NCBI GenBank assembly: GCA_964059195.1
Contig: CAXKWD010000008.1
Span: 46,666,502 to 46,730,501, forward strand
Origin: Ectobius pallidus
Taxonomy: Eukaryota; Arthropoda; Insecta; Blattodea; Ectobiidae
Reading direction: 5' to 3'
Length of the DNA stretch: 64,000 nt
Part shown: piece after piece, positions 1 through 11,668 of the stretch
Layout: each line of letters opens with the position of its first letter
How positions within the stretch are numbered: position 1 is the first letter of the stretch
Position numbers and translations under genes: made by a program
Notes under the pieces: generated by a model
What the model saw: the letters and a program-made list of their open reading frames with translations, nothing else
Database searches by the model: none
Told to the model about the DNA's origin: nothing

Positions 1-1790
1 AGTGCGAGTCGCCCTCTTATAGCATGGTACACAACTGTCTTCTAGTAGACAATTCTGAAAGTAATGACTGTTAACTAGCGCGATATAGTAGACAATTATG
101 AAATCACAAGATTGAATAACATGACGGCACTGAGAAAAAACTGAATATTATATTAGACAATGTTTTGAATTTTGAATTTACCGCTAGCCGCCATCTTATA
201 GCATGGTACACAACTTCCATCTAGTAGACAAAACTGAAAGTAATGACTGTTAACTAGTGCGATCTAGTAAACATTTATGAAAGCACAAGATTGAATATCA
301 TGACTCACTGAGATAAACTGAATATTATGAGACAATGTTTTGAATTTTGAATTTAGCGGTAGTCGCCATCTTATAGCATGGTACACAACTGCCTTCTAGT
401 AGACAAAACTGAAAGTAATGACTGTTAACTAGTGCGATCTAGTAAACATTTATGAAAGCACGAGATTGAATAACATGACTCTCTGAGAAAAACTGAATAT
501 TATATGAGACAATGTTTTGAATTTTGAATTTAGCGGTAGTCGCCATCTTATAGCATGGTACACAACTGCCTTCTAGCAGACAATTCTGAAAGTAATAACG
601 GTTAACTAGCGCGATCTAGTAGACAATTATGAAAGCACAAGATTGAATAACATGACTCACAGAGAAAAACTGAATATTATATGAGACAATGTTTTGAATT
701 TTGAATTTAGCGGTAGTCGACATCTTATAACATGGTACACAACTGCCATCTAGTAGACAAATCTGAAAGTAATGACTGTTAACTAGCGCGATCTAGTAGA
801 CAATTATGAAAGCACAAGATTGAATAACATGACTCACAGAGAAAAACTGAATATTATATGAGACAATGTTTTGAATTTTGAATTTAGCGGTAGTCGACAT
901 CTTATAACATGGTACACAACTGCCATCTAGTAGACAAATCTGAAAGTAATGACTGTTAACTAGCGCGATCTAGTAGACAATTATGAAAGCACAAGATTGA
1001 ATAACATGACTCACAGAGAAAAACTGAATATTATATGTTACAATGTTTTGAATTTCGAATTTAGCGGTAGTCACCATCTTATAGCATGGTACACAACTGC
1101 TTTCTAGGAGACAATTCTGAAAGTAATGACTGTTAACTAGCGCGATCTAGTAGACAATTATGAAAGCACAAGATTGAATAACATGACGTCACTAAGAAAA
1201 ACTGAATATTATATGAGACAATGTTTTGAATTTCGAATTTACCGCTAGCCGCCATCTTATAGCATGGTACACAACTGCCATCTAGTAGACAAAACTGAAA
1301 GTAATGACTGTTAACTAGTGCGATCTAGTAAACATTTATGTAAGCACAAGATTGAATAACATGGCTCACTGAGATAAACTGAATATTATGAGACAATGTT
1401 TTGAATTTTCAATTTAGCGGTAGTCGCCATCTTATAGCATGGTACACAACTGCCTTCTAGTAGATAATTCTGAAAGTAATGACTTAACTAGTGCGATCTA
1501 GTAAACATTTATGAAAGCACAAGATGAATAACATGACTCACTGAGAAAAACTGAATATTATATGAGACAATGTTTTGAATTTTGAATTTACCGCTAGCCG
1601 CCATCTTATTGCATGGTACACAACTGCCATCTAGTAGATAATTCTGAAAGTAATTACTGTTAACTAGCACTATCTAGTGAATAGCATGGTACACACCTGC
1701 CATCTAGTAAACAAATATGAAAGTACAAGATTGAATAACCATGACGTCACTGAGGAAAAACTTAATTATATATCAGACAATGTTAGGGTT
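1..1790. repeat. Satellite array, ~177-bp monomer, about 10 copies
   Basis: The segment TCTTATAGCATGGTACACAA recurs near positions 15, 194, 369, 546, 723, 899, 1076, 1254, 1430 and 1605, giving a head-to-tail period of about 176-179 bp. Each monomer also carries a CTAGTAGACAA-type motif twice and a run TTTTGAATTTTGAATTTA. Copies differ by a few substitutions and small indels. The last monomer (from about 1680) is rearranged and truncated. The array runs off the left edge of the window, so its true size is unknown. No open reading frame is conserved between monomers. Confidence 0.93.
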
Positions 1791-1858
1791 GGATCATGGT
1801 CACGCGGTTAAAATCAGGTAACCAGTAATGACAACTTGAATGGTTCGAGTCCACCTCT
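1786..1858 (+). repeat. tRNA-like segment (pol III A/B boxes), possible SINE head
   Basis: A perfect B box (GGTTCGAGTCC, about 1843-1853) lies about 40 bp after a weak A box (TGGTCACGCGG, about 1799-1809). The 7-bp acceptor stem of a functional tRNA cannot be formed, so this is more likely a tRNA-derived SINE remnant than a tRNA gene. It directly follows the decayed end of the satellite. Confidence 0.4.
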
Positions 1859-1984
1859 ATGACAAGATTTTATTAAATAAATATAAATATAAAATTAACA
1901 TGCATAAGAAAGCTATATAGTTATGACGTCATAAGGTGGAGTAATGACGTATGGGAAGTGATGACGTCATTCAAAATGGCGGAA

Positions 1985-2470
1985 GACTCCTTAAGGCCTT
2001 GCGCAAGAGTGCATAATCAGAACGTCCCGGGGGAAAAAAAACCTCGCGTTAGAGTGTGTACCCCGGCGTCTATGGCATAAGGGCGTAACAACTTAAATTA
2101 AAAGACCGTGCGTAAGAGTGGGTGTCCAGACGTCCATGGCATAAGGGCGTAACAAAATTGGTAAAAAGCCTAGCGTAAGAGGGGGTACCCAGACGTCCAT
2201 GGCATAAGGGCGTAACAAAATTGGTAAAAAAGCGTTGCGTAAGAGTGCATATCCAGACGTCCTTGGCATAAGGGCTTAACAACATTGCTAAAAAGCCTTG
2301 CGTAAGAGTGCGTTTCTGGGCGTCGTTGGCAAAAGGGCTTAACAACATTGGTAAAAAGCCTTGCGTAAGAGTGCGTATCCAGGCGTCGTTGGCAATAGGG
2401 CATAACTGCAGACGCGTACGTACGCAAACCGACGCTGGGCGTCGCGGCGTAAACCTGTAGTACTACTACT
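1985..2470. repeat. ~60-bp tandem array resembling a Polinton subterminal region
   Basis: About six to seven degenerate copies of a unit containing TGGCATAAGGGCGTAACAA and GCGTAAGAGTG repeat every ~60 bp. The array ends in a GC-rich block (GACGCTGGGCGTCGCGGCG) followed by GTAGTACTACTACTACC. The Polinton at 43041-57679 has a similar order near its ends: TGGCATAAGGTCCTAAC, then GC-rich repeats with GTCGCGACGCTGG, then a terminus ending TACTACT. I infer a solo or truncated end of a related element. The open frames across it only reflect the 60-bp (20-codon) period. Confidence 0.5.
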
Positions 2471-3336
2471 ACCTCTTGTTAAGTTTTATTCTTTGTAAAA
2501 ATGATTAAGATAATGAGTCAACTCTGAGGATGTGAAAGTGTTGAGCGAGGAGATTTGAAGGAACTCGTAGGAACTATTAGTATCCGTTTAATCTTCTTCA
2601 TAGGCTATTTTATAACCATAGTTTTCGTAAAGCATATGTGTACACAGTGGATCGCCACAACATGTTTTCTGGCATTCTGACTGATGTTTAAATAGTCTGT
2701 TACATTATGTTCAATGCACAGCAGTCGACATGCTTGGACCTCGTGTGGCCCTGCTGCCACCTATCGGGTGTCGCTGACAAAAAGGTTCCCATTGGCGACC
2801 ACACGCTTGTTATCTCCGCACTCCCGATCGTTCCTTCTCTCCAAACTCCTAATCGTACCAAATAGCAGCTACCAACCCTTGCACCAAAATGACAACCCTC
2901 TAGCTCACTCGGCACTCCCGATCAGACCACAATCACCTCTTCACATAGTCTAAATAATGCATAACACTATCCACATAGTTAAGTGCGCGAGCGGAGGCGC
3001 CAGCCGAAGCGAAGCTCCCTTGCATTTTCGAATAATGTACGATACACTGTTTGTAGGTTTCGAAAATGTGACATATTATATCTTCCAGAGATTAGTAAGC
3101 CTGTCAACGTTTGTTTATCGGTATGACGTCACACTACCAACGTCCAATCACGAGTTTCTGCGTAATATGAGGACAGAAGAAGTGGTCTAAAAGAAAGTGC
3201 ATCCCGAGAGAGTGGTGGGTGGGAACATTCATCCAAGGTGCGACTTAAATTTATTTTTTCCCAATAATTGTACTCATCATTATAGGTCAAAGTAAAAAAA
3301 AAATGAACTAATGTAAATAGCACAGGAGATTCACTT
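2471..3336. other. Unassigned stretch, no gene seen
   Basis: No convincing coding region or TIR pair. A stretch at 2943-3020 (GTCTAAATAATGCATAACAC, then a GCGGAGGCGCCAGCCG-like block) resembles 57762-57840, just outside the right end of the Polinton, so both are probably copies of one dispersed repeat. Confidence 0.5.
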
Positions 3337-3525
3337 AGCTAATCCTAAAAATTTAAGCAGGTACTAATAAATTACTTCTCAACTACCAGAATACAAACAT
3401 GCCTATCAGAAGAGGATATTATTCATTATTAGCTAATCCTAAAAATTTAAGCATGTACTAATAAATTACTTCACAACAACTACCAGAATACAAACAAGCG
3501 TATCAGAAGAGGATATTATTAATTG
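3337..3525. repeat. Direct duplication, two ~95-bp copies
   Basis: The segment TTAGCTAATCCTAAAAATTT through AGAAGAGGATATTATT occurs twice head to tail (about 3335-3428 and 3430-3520) with a few differences. It abuts the left end of long-TIR element C. Confidence 0.8.
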
Positions 3526-4451
3526 TAGTCCAGGCAACGAACGAAAAATAGAACAAGAAGATCGTGCAGTTTTGGAATTTTGCAGAGTTGTCGGAGGGAG
3601 TGTCCTGAACAACATACTAAAGGTCCCCGAAGGTAGGGGGTAAGCGGGGGGCAGGGGAGCCCGCAGAAGGTCCCTTTTTTAGGTTTTTCGCTTATATCTA
3701 AACAATGGTGCATCGTAGAGCAAAAATTTTTATGTACAAAATTCAAGCTGATAAAATTTACTACAAGTTTGATCTTACACATTTCTTTCTATTCCCAATA
3801 GTTTTCGAGATATCCGCCAGCGAAAATAACAAATTTTCCAAAAAAGCTCTTTCGCCTCGCGCTTTTCGACATACTTCGCATCCTAGCGCTTCAGCCCTTA
3901 AATATACAGCAATGTTCTCATGAAAAAAGTTGTAGGAATATTAATTCGATTTAAAATGAGTAGTCATTTGTTATTTTGTCTTCAAATGTTCAAAAGTTAT
4001 AACAATTTTAAGTTTTAATCGAATTTCGAGATTTCGAAAGAAAACCGTACATCGCAATTTCTTTATATTTAGGGGTTATATCTTTGTATATAAGCTGTAT
4101 ATTGTGTATTTACATCATAAAACAAGTGAAGAAATATCACACAACCATTAAAGTTGAATTTATTAAAAATCCAATCACGGTACAAGCACAGTACCGGTAC
4201 ATGTAATGGAAAATACATTATATTCCATGCAACAAAGGAAAAATAGGGCCAAAAAAATAATTTAGTTTTGAAATTTGGCAGAGATGTGGGAGAAAGTGTC
4301 CTAAACATCATAGTAAAAGTCCCCATGGATAAGGGGTGAGCAGGGGGGGTATCTCATTTCTCTCAGTTTACACTAAATACTCACAAAACTATGTGTTTTA
4401 GCGAAAAACAGTTTATGCACAAAATTAAAATACATTAAAGTGCTTATAAAA

Positions 4452-5715
4452 TTATTGGTCTGAATTATATTTTTGTGGAATTAATAGTTCAGGAAATAGA
4501 AGGATATGAAGTAAGGTTATGACATAGTTCTGGAAAATCTTTTTTTATATTATTTATTTAAATATTTATACAAAACAAGACCACCCGAATGAGCAAGCGC
4601 TCGTGCTCAGGCACAGTTCAGCCATTTACATTACAAAATACAAATTACAAATATATAAATAAAATATAATTAAATTAATACCTAAAAAAATAATAATAAT
4701 AAGAAAGAAAGAACAGAATAGTAAAAAGAAAAAAGGAAAAGTAGAAAAAAAATTGAAACCCTGAGTTATTACAAATAAAATCTTTCCTTAATTGTCTACT
4801 AAGTACAGAGTGAAGTAACTTTTGAACTATGAAATAAGATTTTTGATAAAGTTATTGAATTTTTTGTTGTTCATATGTACTATTTCTGGATGTGACCTAA
4901 TTATACAGTTATAGAGTCTTGGACCATAATAAATGTTATGTTTAGAGCCAGAAGAGGTGAAGTATTGTGGTAGGCAATGTTTTATTTCTTCTAGTATTGT
5001 AGTTATGAGGTACATGAGTCAGATTCACAATTGATATCATGTAGTCTTACGCACAAGTTTTGATCCATTATTAATTGTGGAGTACCAGCAGTTGTTATTG
5101 AGAATGGAACACAGTTTGTTTTATCTATATTTAATACTAACCTATTGCAGTCAGGCCAACTTTTAACTACTCTTAATCCCTTATTAGCCCATTTGTAAGT
5201 ATCCTGCCAAGTTGGAGAGGAAAATAGCAATACGGTATCATCGGCATAAGAGTAAAGACGGACATGGAAATTATTTAAGTCCAAATGCAGCAACTCATTT
5301 ATGTAAAGAATGAAAAGAATTGGACTCAAAATTGTTCCTTGTGGTACACCAATATCCACTTCTCTGACATCACTAATCTGATCCTTAATTTTGGTTATTT
5401 GCGTTCTATTATGTAAATAAGACCGAAATAAATTTAGTGCAGTGCCTCTTACTCCAATTTGCTCTAGTTTTTCTATAAGTATCTTGTTGTTTACAGTGTC
5501 AAAAGTCTTTTGCAAATCCAAAAAAATACCTAGACTTTTATTTCCCACATCTAATTCTTCGATAACTTTTCCTGTAACATTAATTATGGCATCATCTGTG
5601 CTCAGGTTATTTCGAGAACGAAATTGATTTGAATTTAATATATTATTTGTATTTAAGAAGTCCATACACCTATATATTATACACCTATACACCTATATAT
5701 ATTTTTTTTAACAAA
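4452..5715 (-). pseudogene. 5'-truncated LINE (CR1/Jockey-like RT), inserted in element C left TIR
   Basis: Minus-strand reading at 5692-5003 gives about 230 residues of non-LTR reverse transcriptase: FLDLQKTFDTVNNKIL (motif A), GVPQGTILSPILFILYINEL (motif B) and YSYADDTVLLF (catalytic YADD). A second frame, 5015-4827, gives the typical C-terminal tail (YYGPRLYN), so a frameshift lies near 5010. An A-rich 3' end is seen as a T run near 4543 on the + strand. Comparison with the intact right arm of element C (12420-12480) shows that about 4452-5725 is extra there, which fixes this as an insertion into the TIR. The 5' side ends in CACCTATA microsatellite. No endonuclease domain is present. Clade is uncertain; Jockey, CR1 and Daphne are all possible. 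Confidence 0.85.
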
Positions 5716-6132
5716 AAAAGAAGGCAGATGATAATTAAATTAGCATGATGCCCAGCAGGCAAACTAGTTCTTAGAAAAATATACTTACTAATGGTTAACG
5801 TTACACATAAAACTCATTGTTATTATTTTTATTAATAATAATGAGAGTATTTTTATTATTATATTTTTTATTATTAATAATAATAATAATATTCTTTTTG
5901 TAAAGCTTGCCCGTTTTATGTTTCGTTAAAAAAATTACGGGTATTTTGAAGAATGGTAAGGAATTAGATATATTTAGAAATTGTAAGAATAGTAAGCCTA
6001 CCTGTTACTTTAAATAAATGTTTAGTTATCTATGTGACTACTGAGAATATTTGCACATCATATTTTGTTACTGTGCAACTCGATGTGGTGGAAGATATGG
6101 ATGCCGAAAAGCTGGTATTAAATGCTCATCAG

Positions 6133-8952
6133 TAAAGCCCGGATTTTCATGCACTATCAAACTAAAAAGTATGCATGCATTCATGCACTATCGTATCTCC
6201 AAATATGCACAATGAAGGGCGAAACATGCACTATCAAAAATCCGCACTGTACTGCAATATATTTCAATTTCTCTTAAAACAATATACGAGTTTTTTCCAA
6301 ATTCTCCTCACTTTAACTCGTGCATTTATCAGTTAGGACATTCTTGAAGGCAGAAAAGGATCTTAGGGAAGAAGTGGATTTAAGGAACAGTTAAGGGGAG
6401 AAATTTGACTGAGGGTGAGATCGAATTCCATGTATTTTACACGTTTTCAACACAATACGTCCTTCACTGTTTTCAGAAGTTTAAGATCAGGATTTGAACT
6501 AAGTAACTTCTTAAGTTTTGAACAGACGATTCCTGAAGAATGCTGGGAATTTGATAAGGAAGCGTTCAGGAAAACACCCTGTATACTCAACAATTTTATA
6601 GAATTCCAAAGTACAAACAATGACAACAATACATGGGTCAGATAACAATTAAATCCTAAATTCGGTTGAGGAAATCACAACCCAAGAAATATCACAGATC
6701 AATAGTTAGCATATGCCCTGAGTTCCAAATGTTCCAAAGATAGCAAAATCAGCACTCAGACCTTAAACCCCTGCAGCCATGGTTACAATACGCACTAACA
6801 ATAACTACCTAGTCAATATTGGGTAATATGATAAATGCCATCTTCACAACAGACAAATAATAATCTACAAGAAGTTATGTTTCTGGGCTACAAAATGTCC
6901 AGAAACTTAATTCACCAAAATGGTAATAATAGAGATTATACTCAATAAAGGCGGTGTAATATTTTTACTCAGCATAAACAGACTTAATGGTCCATACTAT
7001 TTTAAACATTAATCTGATAAGGGTTATGTCGCTAGACAGGAATCTATTTAATACTATATTTGAGAATTTGCAAATAATAGAAAATTCATCTAATAAGGAC
7101 AAAGCAAGTTTTACACAGCATAATTGTGCATAATGGTGAATAATATTTTAAACATCAATCTGATAAAGGTTGTGTCGCTAGACAACAATCTATTTAATAT
7201 TATATTTGACAATTTGCAAACAATAGAAAATTCACCTAATAAGGGCAATGCAAGTTTTACACCGCACAATTGTGTATAATGGTGAATAATATTTCAAACC
7301 TTATTCTGATAAAGGCTATGTTACTAGACAGCAATCTATTTAATATTATATTTGACAATTTGCAAACAATAGAAGATTCACCTAATAAGGGCAATGCAAG
7401 TTTTACACCGCACAATTGTGTATAATGGTGAATAATATTTTAACATTAATCTGATAAAGGTTATGTCGCTAGACAACAATCTATTTAATATTATATTTGA
7501 CAATTTGCAAACAATAGAAGATTCACCTAATAAGGGCAATGCAAGTTTTACACCGCATAAGCAAATTGGTACAAGGAAAAACTGGAATGCAAGAGCCTAC
7601 GTCACAGGTTCTGGAACTAGAGCGCATCACGAAACCCCAAATGGCCACAATATGAATTCATGCTTTAGCTCAGCTCGGCGATTACATCAGTACAGTACCA
7701 ATCTTTAACATACGGAAGAGAAAATGCCTACAAATACCTGTGGTTAGATACATAATTAAGAAATTTTACCTCACTCGCAATCGTTCCTCTAACCTTGGGC
7801 CGACCTTTAACAAGATGGCCGAATAGCATACTACAATAATACCTTTCCAGTAAGAACCGTTAAGGATATGCTTACAACCTTCCCAATAATTCTCAACAGT
7901 ATGTAAGTGGTAGACTTACAGAGATTATTCTGCCATTATTTGCCCTTCTAGGATATCCATTCCCAATTCAACCTCTACGTAAGAAAACTTGAAATATGAC
8001 ACATAAGATAATTACAACTGGCTTTGGTATCGCTTTGTAAATTTAAGTTAAAGATTCCGAAACACATAAGTTAGTGAAGCTAACATTTTATATAATTATT
8101 CTCACTCTCGAAACACATACCTGGCAGCGGACCCAGCAGGGCGAGGACAATGCACTCAACACAACCAAAGTTCGGAAAAACTACACGGGTTCTGATCTGC
8201 ACTCAGCCAGCATGCTCACGACATGGCTCCGAGCGCCACGCGCATGCGCAAGAAGGAGGAGAAAGGAGAATCTAAAGTTAACTGGCACGCTCTCTATACG
8301 TAATTTCAGTAAATTCATAATAAAATGCCTCAGTTTTTCCCTGTCACACCCATTTCTCCACAACACGATTATAAAGTTAATTATTCAACGTCTTCAACAA
8401 TGCCTAGTGACTGACAAATTCAAGCAGTGAACATTCTGTTCAGCAGTTTTCTTTCAATGGAAGGTGGTAGGGGTCGGCGAGTCGGCATTTTCTTTTGTAG
8501 CCTGGTGTATTATATTACTGTTTATTTAGGGTAAACAGTAGTTTGCACTCTCAAATTCATGCAGGTGCAACTCTGTTGCCAAGTCAATCAAAATATAACA
8601 ATGGTAATACAATACAACATTTTTACGTTTCTTTGAAAAACCGAGATTTTATGGAAGCATATTCATAATATGCACACTTATGCATGGTAAGTTGATATTA
8701 TGCACTATAACCAGAAAATGAGGGTTTATATGCATTAAAATCGTCTGAATATGCTACATTAAACAAAAAAATCCAAAACATGCATTATGCATGAACTTTG
8801 CCATAAAAAGGCCGAAATATGCAAACATGCACGGAAAAAATATGGTTATTTGGAATCCATAAGTCATGTAATGAGTAACTACAAAGTTTGAGTAGTGTAA
8901 CCCAAGTACAGTATTTATAAAAACATGCATTTGCATGGAAATCCGGGCTCTA
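6133..8952. mobile_element. hAT-like non-autonomous element, 8-bp TSD
   Basis: Termini are inverted: TAAAGCCCGGATTTTCATGC at the left and the complement of TAGAGCCCGGATTTCCATGC at the right. They are flanked by CTCATCAG (6125-6132) and CTCATAAG (8953-8960), an 8-bp duplication with one mismatch, as expected for hAT elements. Removing the insert rejoins the cysteine-tail reading. The inside (2.8 kb) has no recognisable transposase. It holds a 146-bp tandem array (about 6990-7560) and, on the right, many TATGCA/ATGCAT words. Confidence 0.8.
6990..7560. repeat. ~146-bp tandem array, four copies
   Basis: The block ATTTAATATTATATTTGACA followed by CAATTTGCAAACAATAGAA and GGGCAATGCAAGTTTTACA recurs four times with a period of about 146-147 bp. 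The first copy is the most diverged; the last three are nearly identical. It lies inside the hAT-like element. Confidence 0.9.
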
Positions 8953-9514
8953 CTCATAAGTTTGTGGAACCTGCCATGGTACATGCACTAACAGTATACC
9001 ATTAGAAGAAGGAGATGAGTTTAAAATTGATGACGTCCGAGCAAAATAAGTTGTTTAGGCACTCTTTATAGGCCAGTCAGTAGAGGTATTGTATGATGCA
9101 AAAGGTGGGGTAGAAGCTTTTATTTTTTTAACTTGTATATATGGATACAAGCATGTAAAAAAACAAAAATTCTAACACGGGCGACCAAAAAACCTCGACA
9201 TTTTAGGTTTTTCGTTTTCTGCATCTAACACCTAAACGGTACATACTAGCGAAAAAGTTACGATATAACTAATTAAAGAGCATTAAATTCTGCATGGCTA
9301 AGCCCAAAACCTGTCACCAAATAAAGCCTTTCTAAGTACCTGAAAAATCAATAGTCAATAAATATATGTTTAAAAATGTGTATAATTTAAATAAACCAAG
9401 GAGCCCAATTTCTCTATTAGCAACTGTGGAAGTGGTAGGAAGCTCTCATCATCCTCCTCTGGTTGTTCCTTGGGCTCCAATAGCTGGTTGAAGTGATCTT
9501 TGTCGTCATCATCA

Positions 9515-10270
9515 TCAACTACCAGTGGATAAAGTGTTCTCACATTGTTGAACACAGTAGTGCTTCCATATGGAAGAGCACTTCAGACCAGCCTTACGGC
9601 AAGAGCAGGCTCTACTACACGCTATCTTGCAAGGGCATGACACTGTCTTCAGTAGAGACAAGGGGGTCGTGTATCTGTTGGTTTTTAGTGGCACTAGACC
9701 TGCATCACTACGCACCCATCCTCTTTCTTCAAGGTTTCTTGTTTTACCCAATGATGTCTGTATTTGATGAAAACACCGATATGAATGGTGGCGTGCAGCT
9801 TCATAATCAGGTGGTAGTCTTGTAAGTTCCACTTTTCCCTTGGCCACTGCTCGTGTGAACGTGGATTGGTGCAGTTCGTCCAGAGCTACTTTGGTGGGAT
9901 CTCCGGTGTAGAGATCACCAGCCTCATCAATCTAATCATGGCTGGTGAATGGGTCGACGAAGCATCGGGAGATGTCTTGAAGTTCTTTCGAAAAGGTGAC
10001 GATGCTGCTGAGCTTCATCTTTCCTCGACAAAAAATAGCAGATGTATCACATCCACTAAACGCGTGGATGAAAAGGATGTGGCTGGATATGGATTGGTCG
10101 AATTTGAAAGATGTTCTCAAATATTGCACATCAACAGCTTCAGAAAGACCAAGTTGATGCATGGCTGGCCAAGCCCTATCATAAGCACAAGAAGGTCTAT
10201 GTCCTCTCCAATTATTGGGACATTTTCATGCTCCTTGGCCTTGGAAATGAGCAAGTCAGCATGGGCCTGA
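9515..10270 (-). pseudogene. Copy A of the long-TIR family gene (cysteine-tail protein), broken
   Basis: Minus-strand reading 9847-9515 gives LTRLPPDYEAARHHSYRCF (consensus feature: LPP..AA..HS) and the cysteine-rich tail (SCPCKIACSRACSCRKAGLK). An upstream frame at 10162-9932 gives LFIHAFSGCDTSAIF, matching HCFTGCDTTSAIYGK in copy B. The frames are separated by stops and shifts, and sequence further upstream (to about 10700) is too decayed to follow. I recognise this as a protein type that recurs in invertebrate genomes without a known function. The N-terminus is not found. Confidence 0.65.
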
Positions 10271-11002
10271 TTGACTTCTAATGTCACTATCTTCGAAGTG
10301 GCTTTTCAGGACTTCAATGAGAAGACTTTAAACTCATTGACCAAAAACTTTTCCTGAGCGACGTGGTTAATTGTATTTACATCAAAGATTACTTCGGGGG
10401 AATGGCGAATCTTCATCCGTCACAATAACTCAGATCTTTTGGTGCCACTCTGAACAGGGTAGGCCTATCTGTCGAACACAACGGCAACTTTCGTGGACCC
10501 ATAGTGTATTTTTTTTAAGAGGATTAACTCTTAGCGATGGTGTCGAAGGAGGCGCTGGGTGGCCAAACAAATTTATGAAGCAGATAGCCTCCATCCAATA
10601 CTGCGAAATACTGTCACTCTTCTGCAGCATTGGAGGGAAGCGGGGTGAATGCTGCGTACATAGACACTATACACTAGACATACACTAAATGTAATCATAC
10701 TTAAATTATTGTTAAATAATAATATTATTATTGTTACTATTATTATTATTATTATTTTTATTATTACTGTTATTATTAAGGAATGTGGTAGAAAGATACT
10801 TTCGGTTTGGTTGGCTAGAATTGCAACTCACAGGTACCTTCATGGGATTCTTATGCCAATTACCATACACCGGGAGATCGTCAATTTCGAGAGGTGTACT
10901 TCACCGAAACTGACAATTTTGGTACTCAGTGGACGCAGGATTTGATGCTCTACAACTTTTATTTCACGAGTTTTTCTCTCAGAGTACTCATATATAATAC
11001 TA

Positions 11003-11668
11003 CTAGCATGTGCCCGCGGCTTCGCCCGCGATAATTATTTCAAAAATTAAAAATCAAGAGCATAATAGTTATATCATTATATTTATTAACTCCTTAATCA
11101 CGTGGACTACATACCACGATTAGATAGTATCGTCTGGTAAAAGCGTCCTCAGATTCGAGGTCCTTGGCCCAGAAAACCCCTGTACAGTGAGTTTCGTCCA
11201 AATCGAACAACGTTTGACCATATTTAGGCCTATGTTGATTATCCCACTTATAATAATAATAATAAGAAGAAGAAGAAGAATAATTATATTATGTTTGCGT
11301 GCCTTGACATTAAAAACAAATGAATCGACCAGCGTGAGCTACAACATTCAAGCGATCGCGAAAGTTTCATTTCCAAGGTTTGACAAAAATAGCCAAAGCC
11401 AGCTGTAATTGATTTGACATTGAAATATATTACGCTTCGGAAACGCAAAAAATTCACGTTTTCTGCCCGTTTTCCACTCATTTTTGGCATTTAGAATCAG
11501 AATTTTTCAAAATCCTTTCTTAGTGAGCATCTACATTAGGAAACGAAGGCACTGTCAAAATTCCAAGTCTCTACCTGTTATAGTTTAGGCTGTACGTTGA
11601 TTCCTGTCATTCAGTCAGTCAGTCATTCATTCAGTCAGTCAGGACAAAGCCTTTTATATATATAGAGA
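11003..11668 (-). mobile_element. Helitron-like non-autonomous element
   Basis: On the minus strand it starts TCTCTATATATATAAAAGG and ends GCCGCGGGCACATGCTAG. A 5-bp-stem hairpin (CGCGG/CCGCG) lies about 10 nt before the terminal CTAG. Flanks are A on the 5' side and T on the 3' side, with no duplication: the Helitron rule (5' TC, 3' CTRR, target A-T). No Rep/helicase gene. An internal AAT/AAG microsatellite sits at 11248-11282. Confidence 0.75.

Larger units (their letters stand above)
6072..9049 (+). pseudogene. Cysteine-tail fragment of the long-TIR family gene, split by a hAT insertion
   Basis: Reading + from 6072 gives C-x3-C and GCRKAGIKCSS, then a 2.8-kb insert (6133-8952), then VCGTCHGTCTNSI followed by an acidic end and a stop at 9047-9049. 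The pattern of cysteines and the CHG.CTNS motif match the C-terminal tails of the minus-strand copies at 9515-9847 (SCRKAGLKCSS) and 20189-20575 (CANCHGACTNS). Only the tail is present: upstream of 6072 the sequence is TIR arm, so a deletion or inversion removed the rest. Function unknown; by analogy with copy B it is the only gene of this element family. Confidence 0.65.

Noticed and set aside
1..1790. CRISPR array
   Set aside because: Whole monomers repeat without unique spacers; it is a eukaryotic satellite.
1786..1858. Functional tRNA gene
   Set aside because: The B box is perfect but no acceptor stem can form.
2070..2427. Repetitive open frames of 85-92 codons
   Set aside because: The ~60-bp tandem unit has no stop in two frames; no coding evidence.
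9493..9825. + strand frames of 110 and 65 codons
   Set aside because: Shadows of the minus-strand cysteine-tail pseudogene.
10709..10945. Ile/Leu-rich frames
   Set aside because: Translate an ATT microsatellite.
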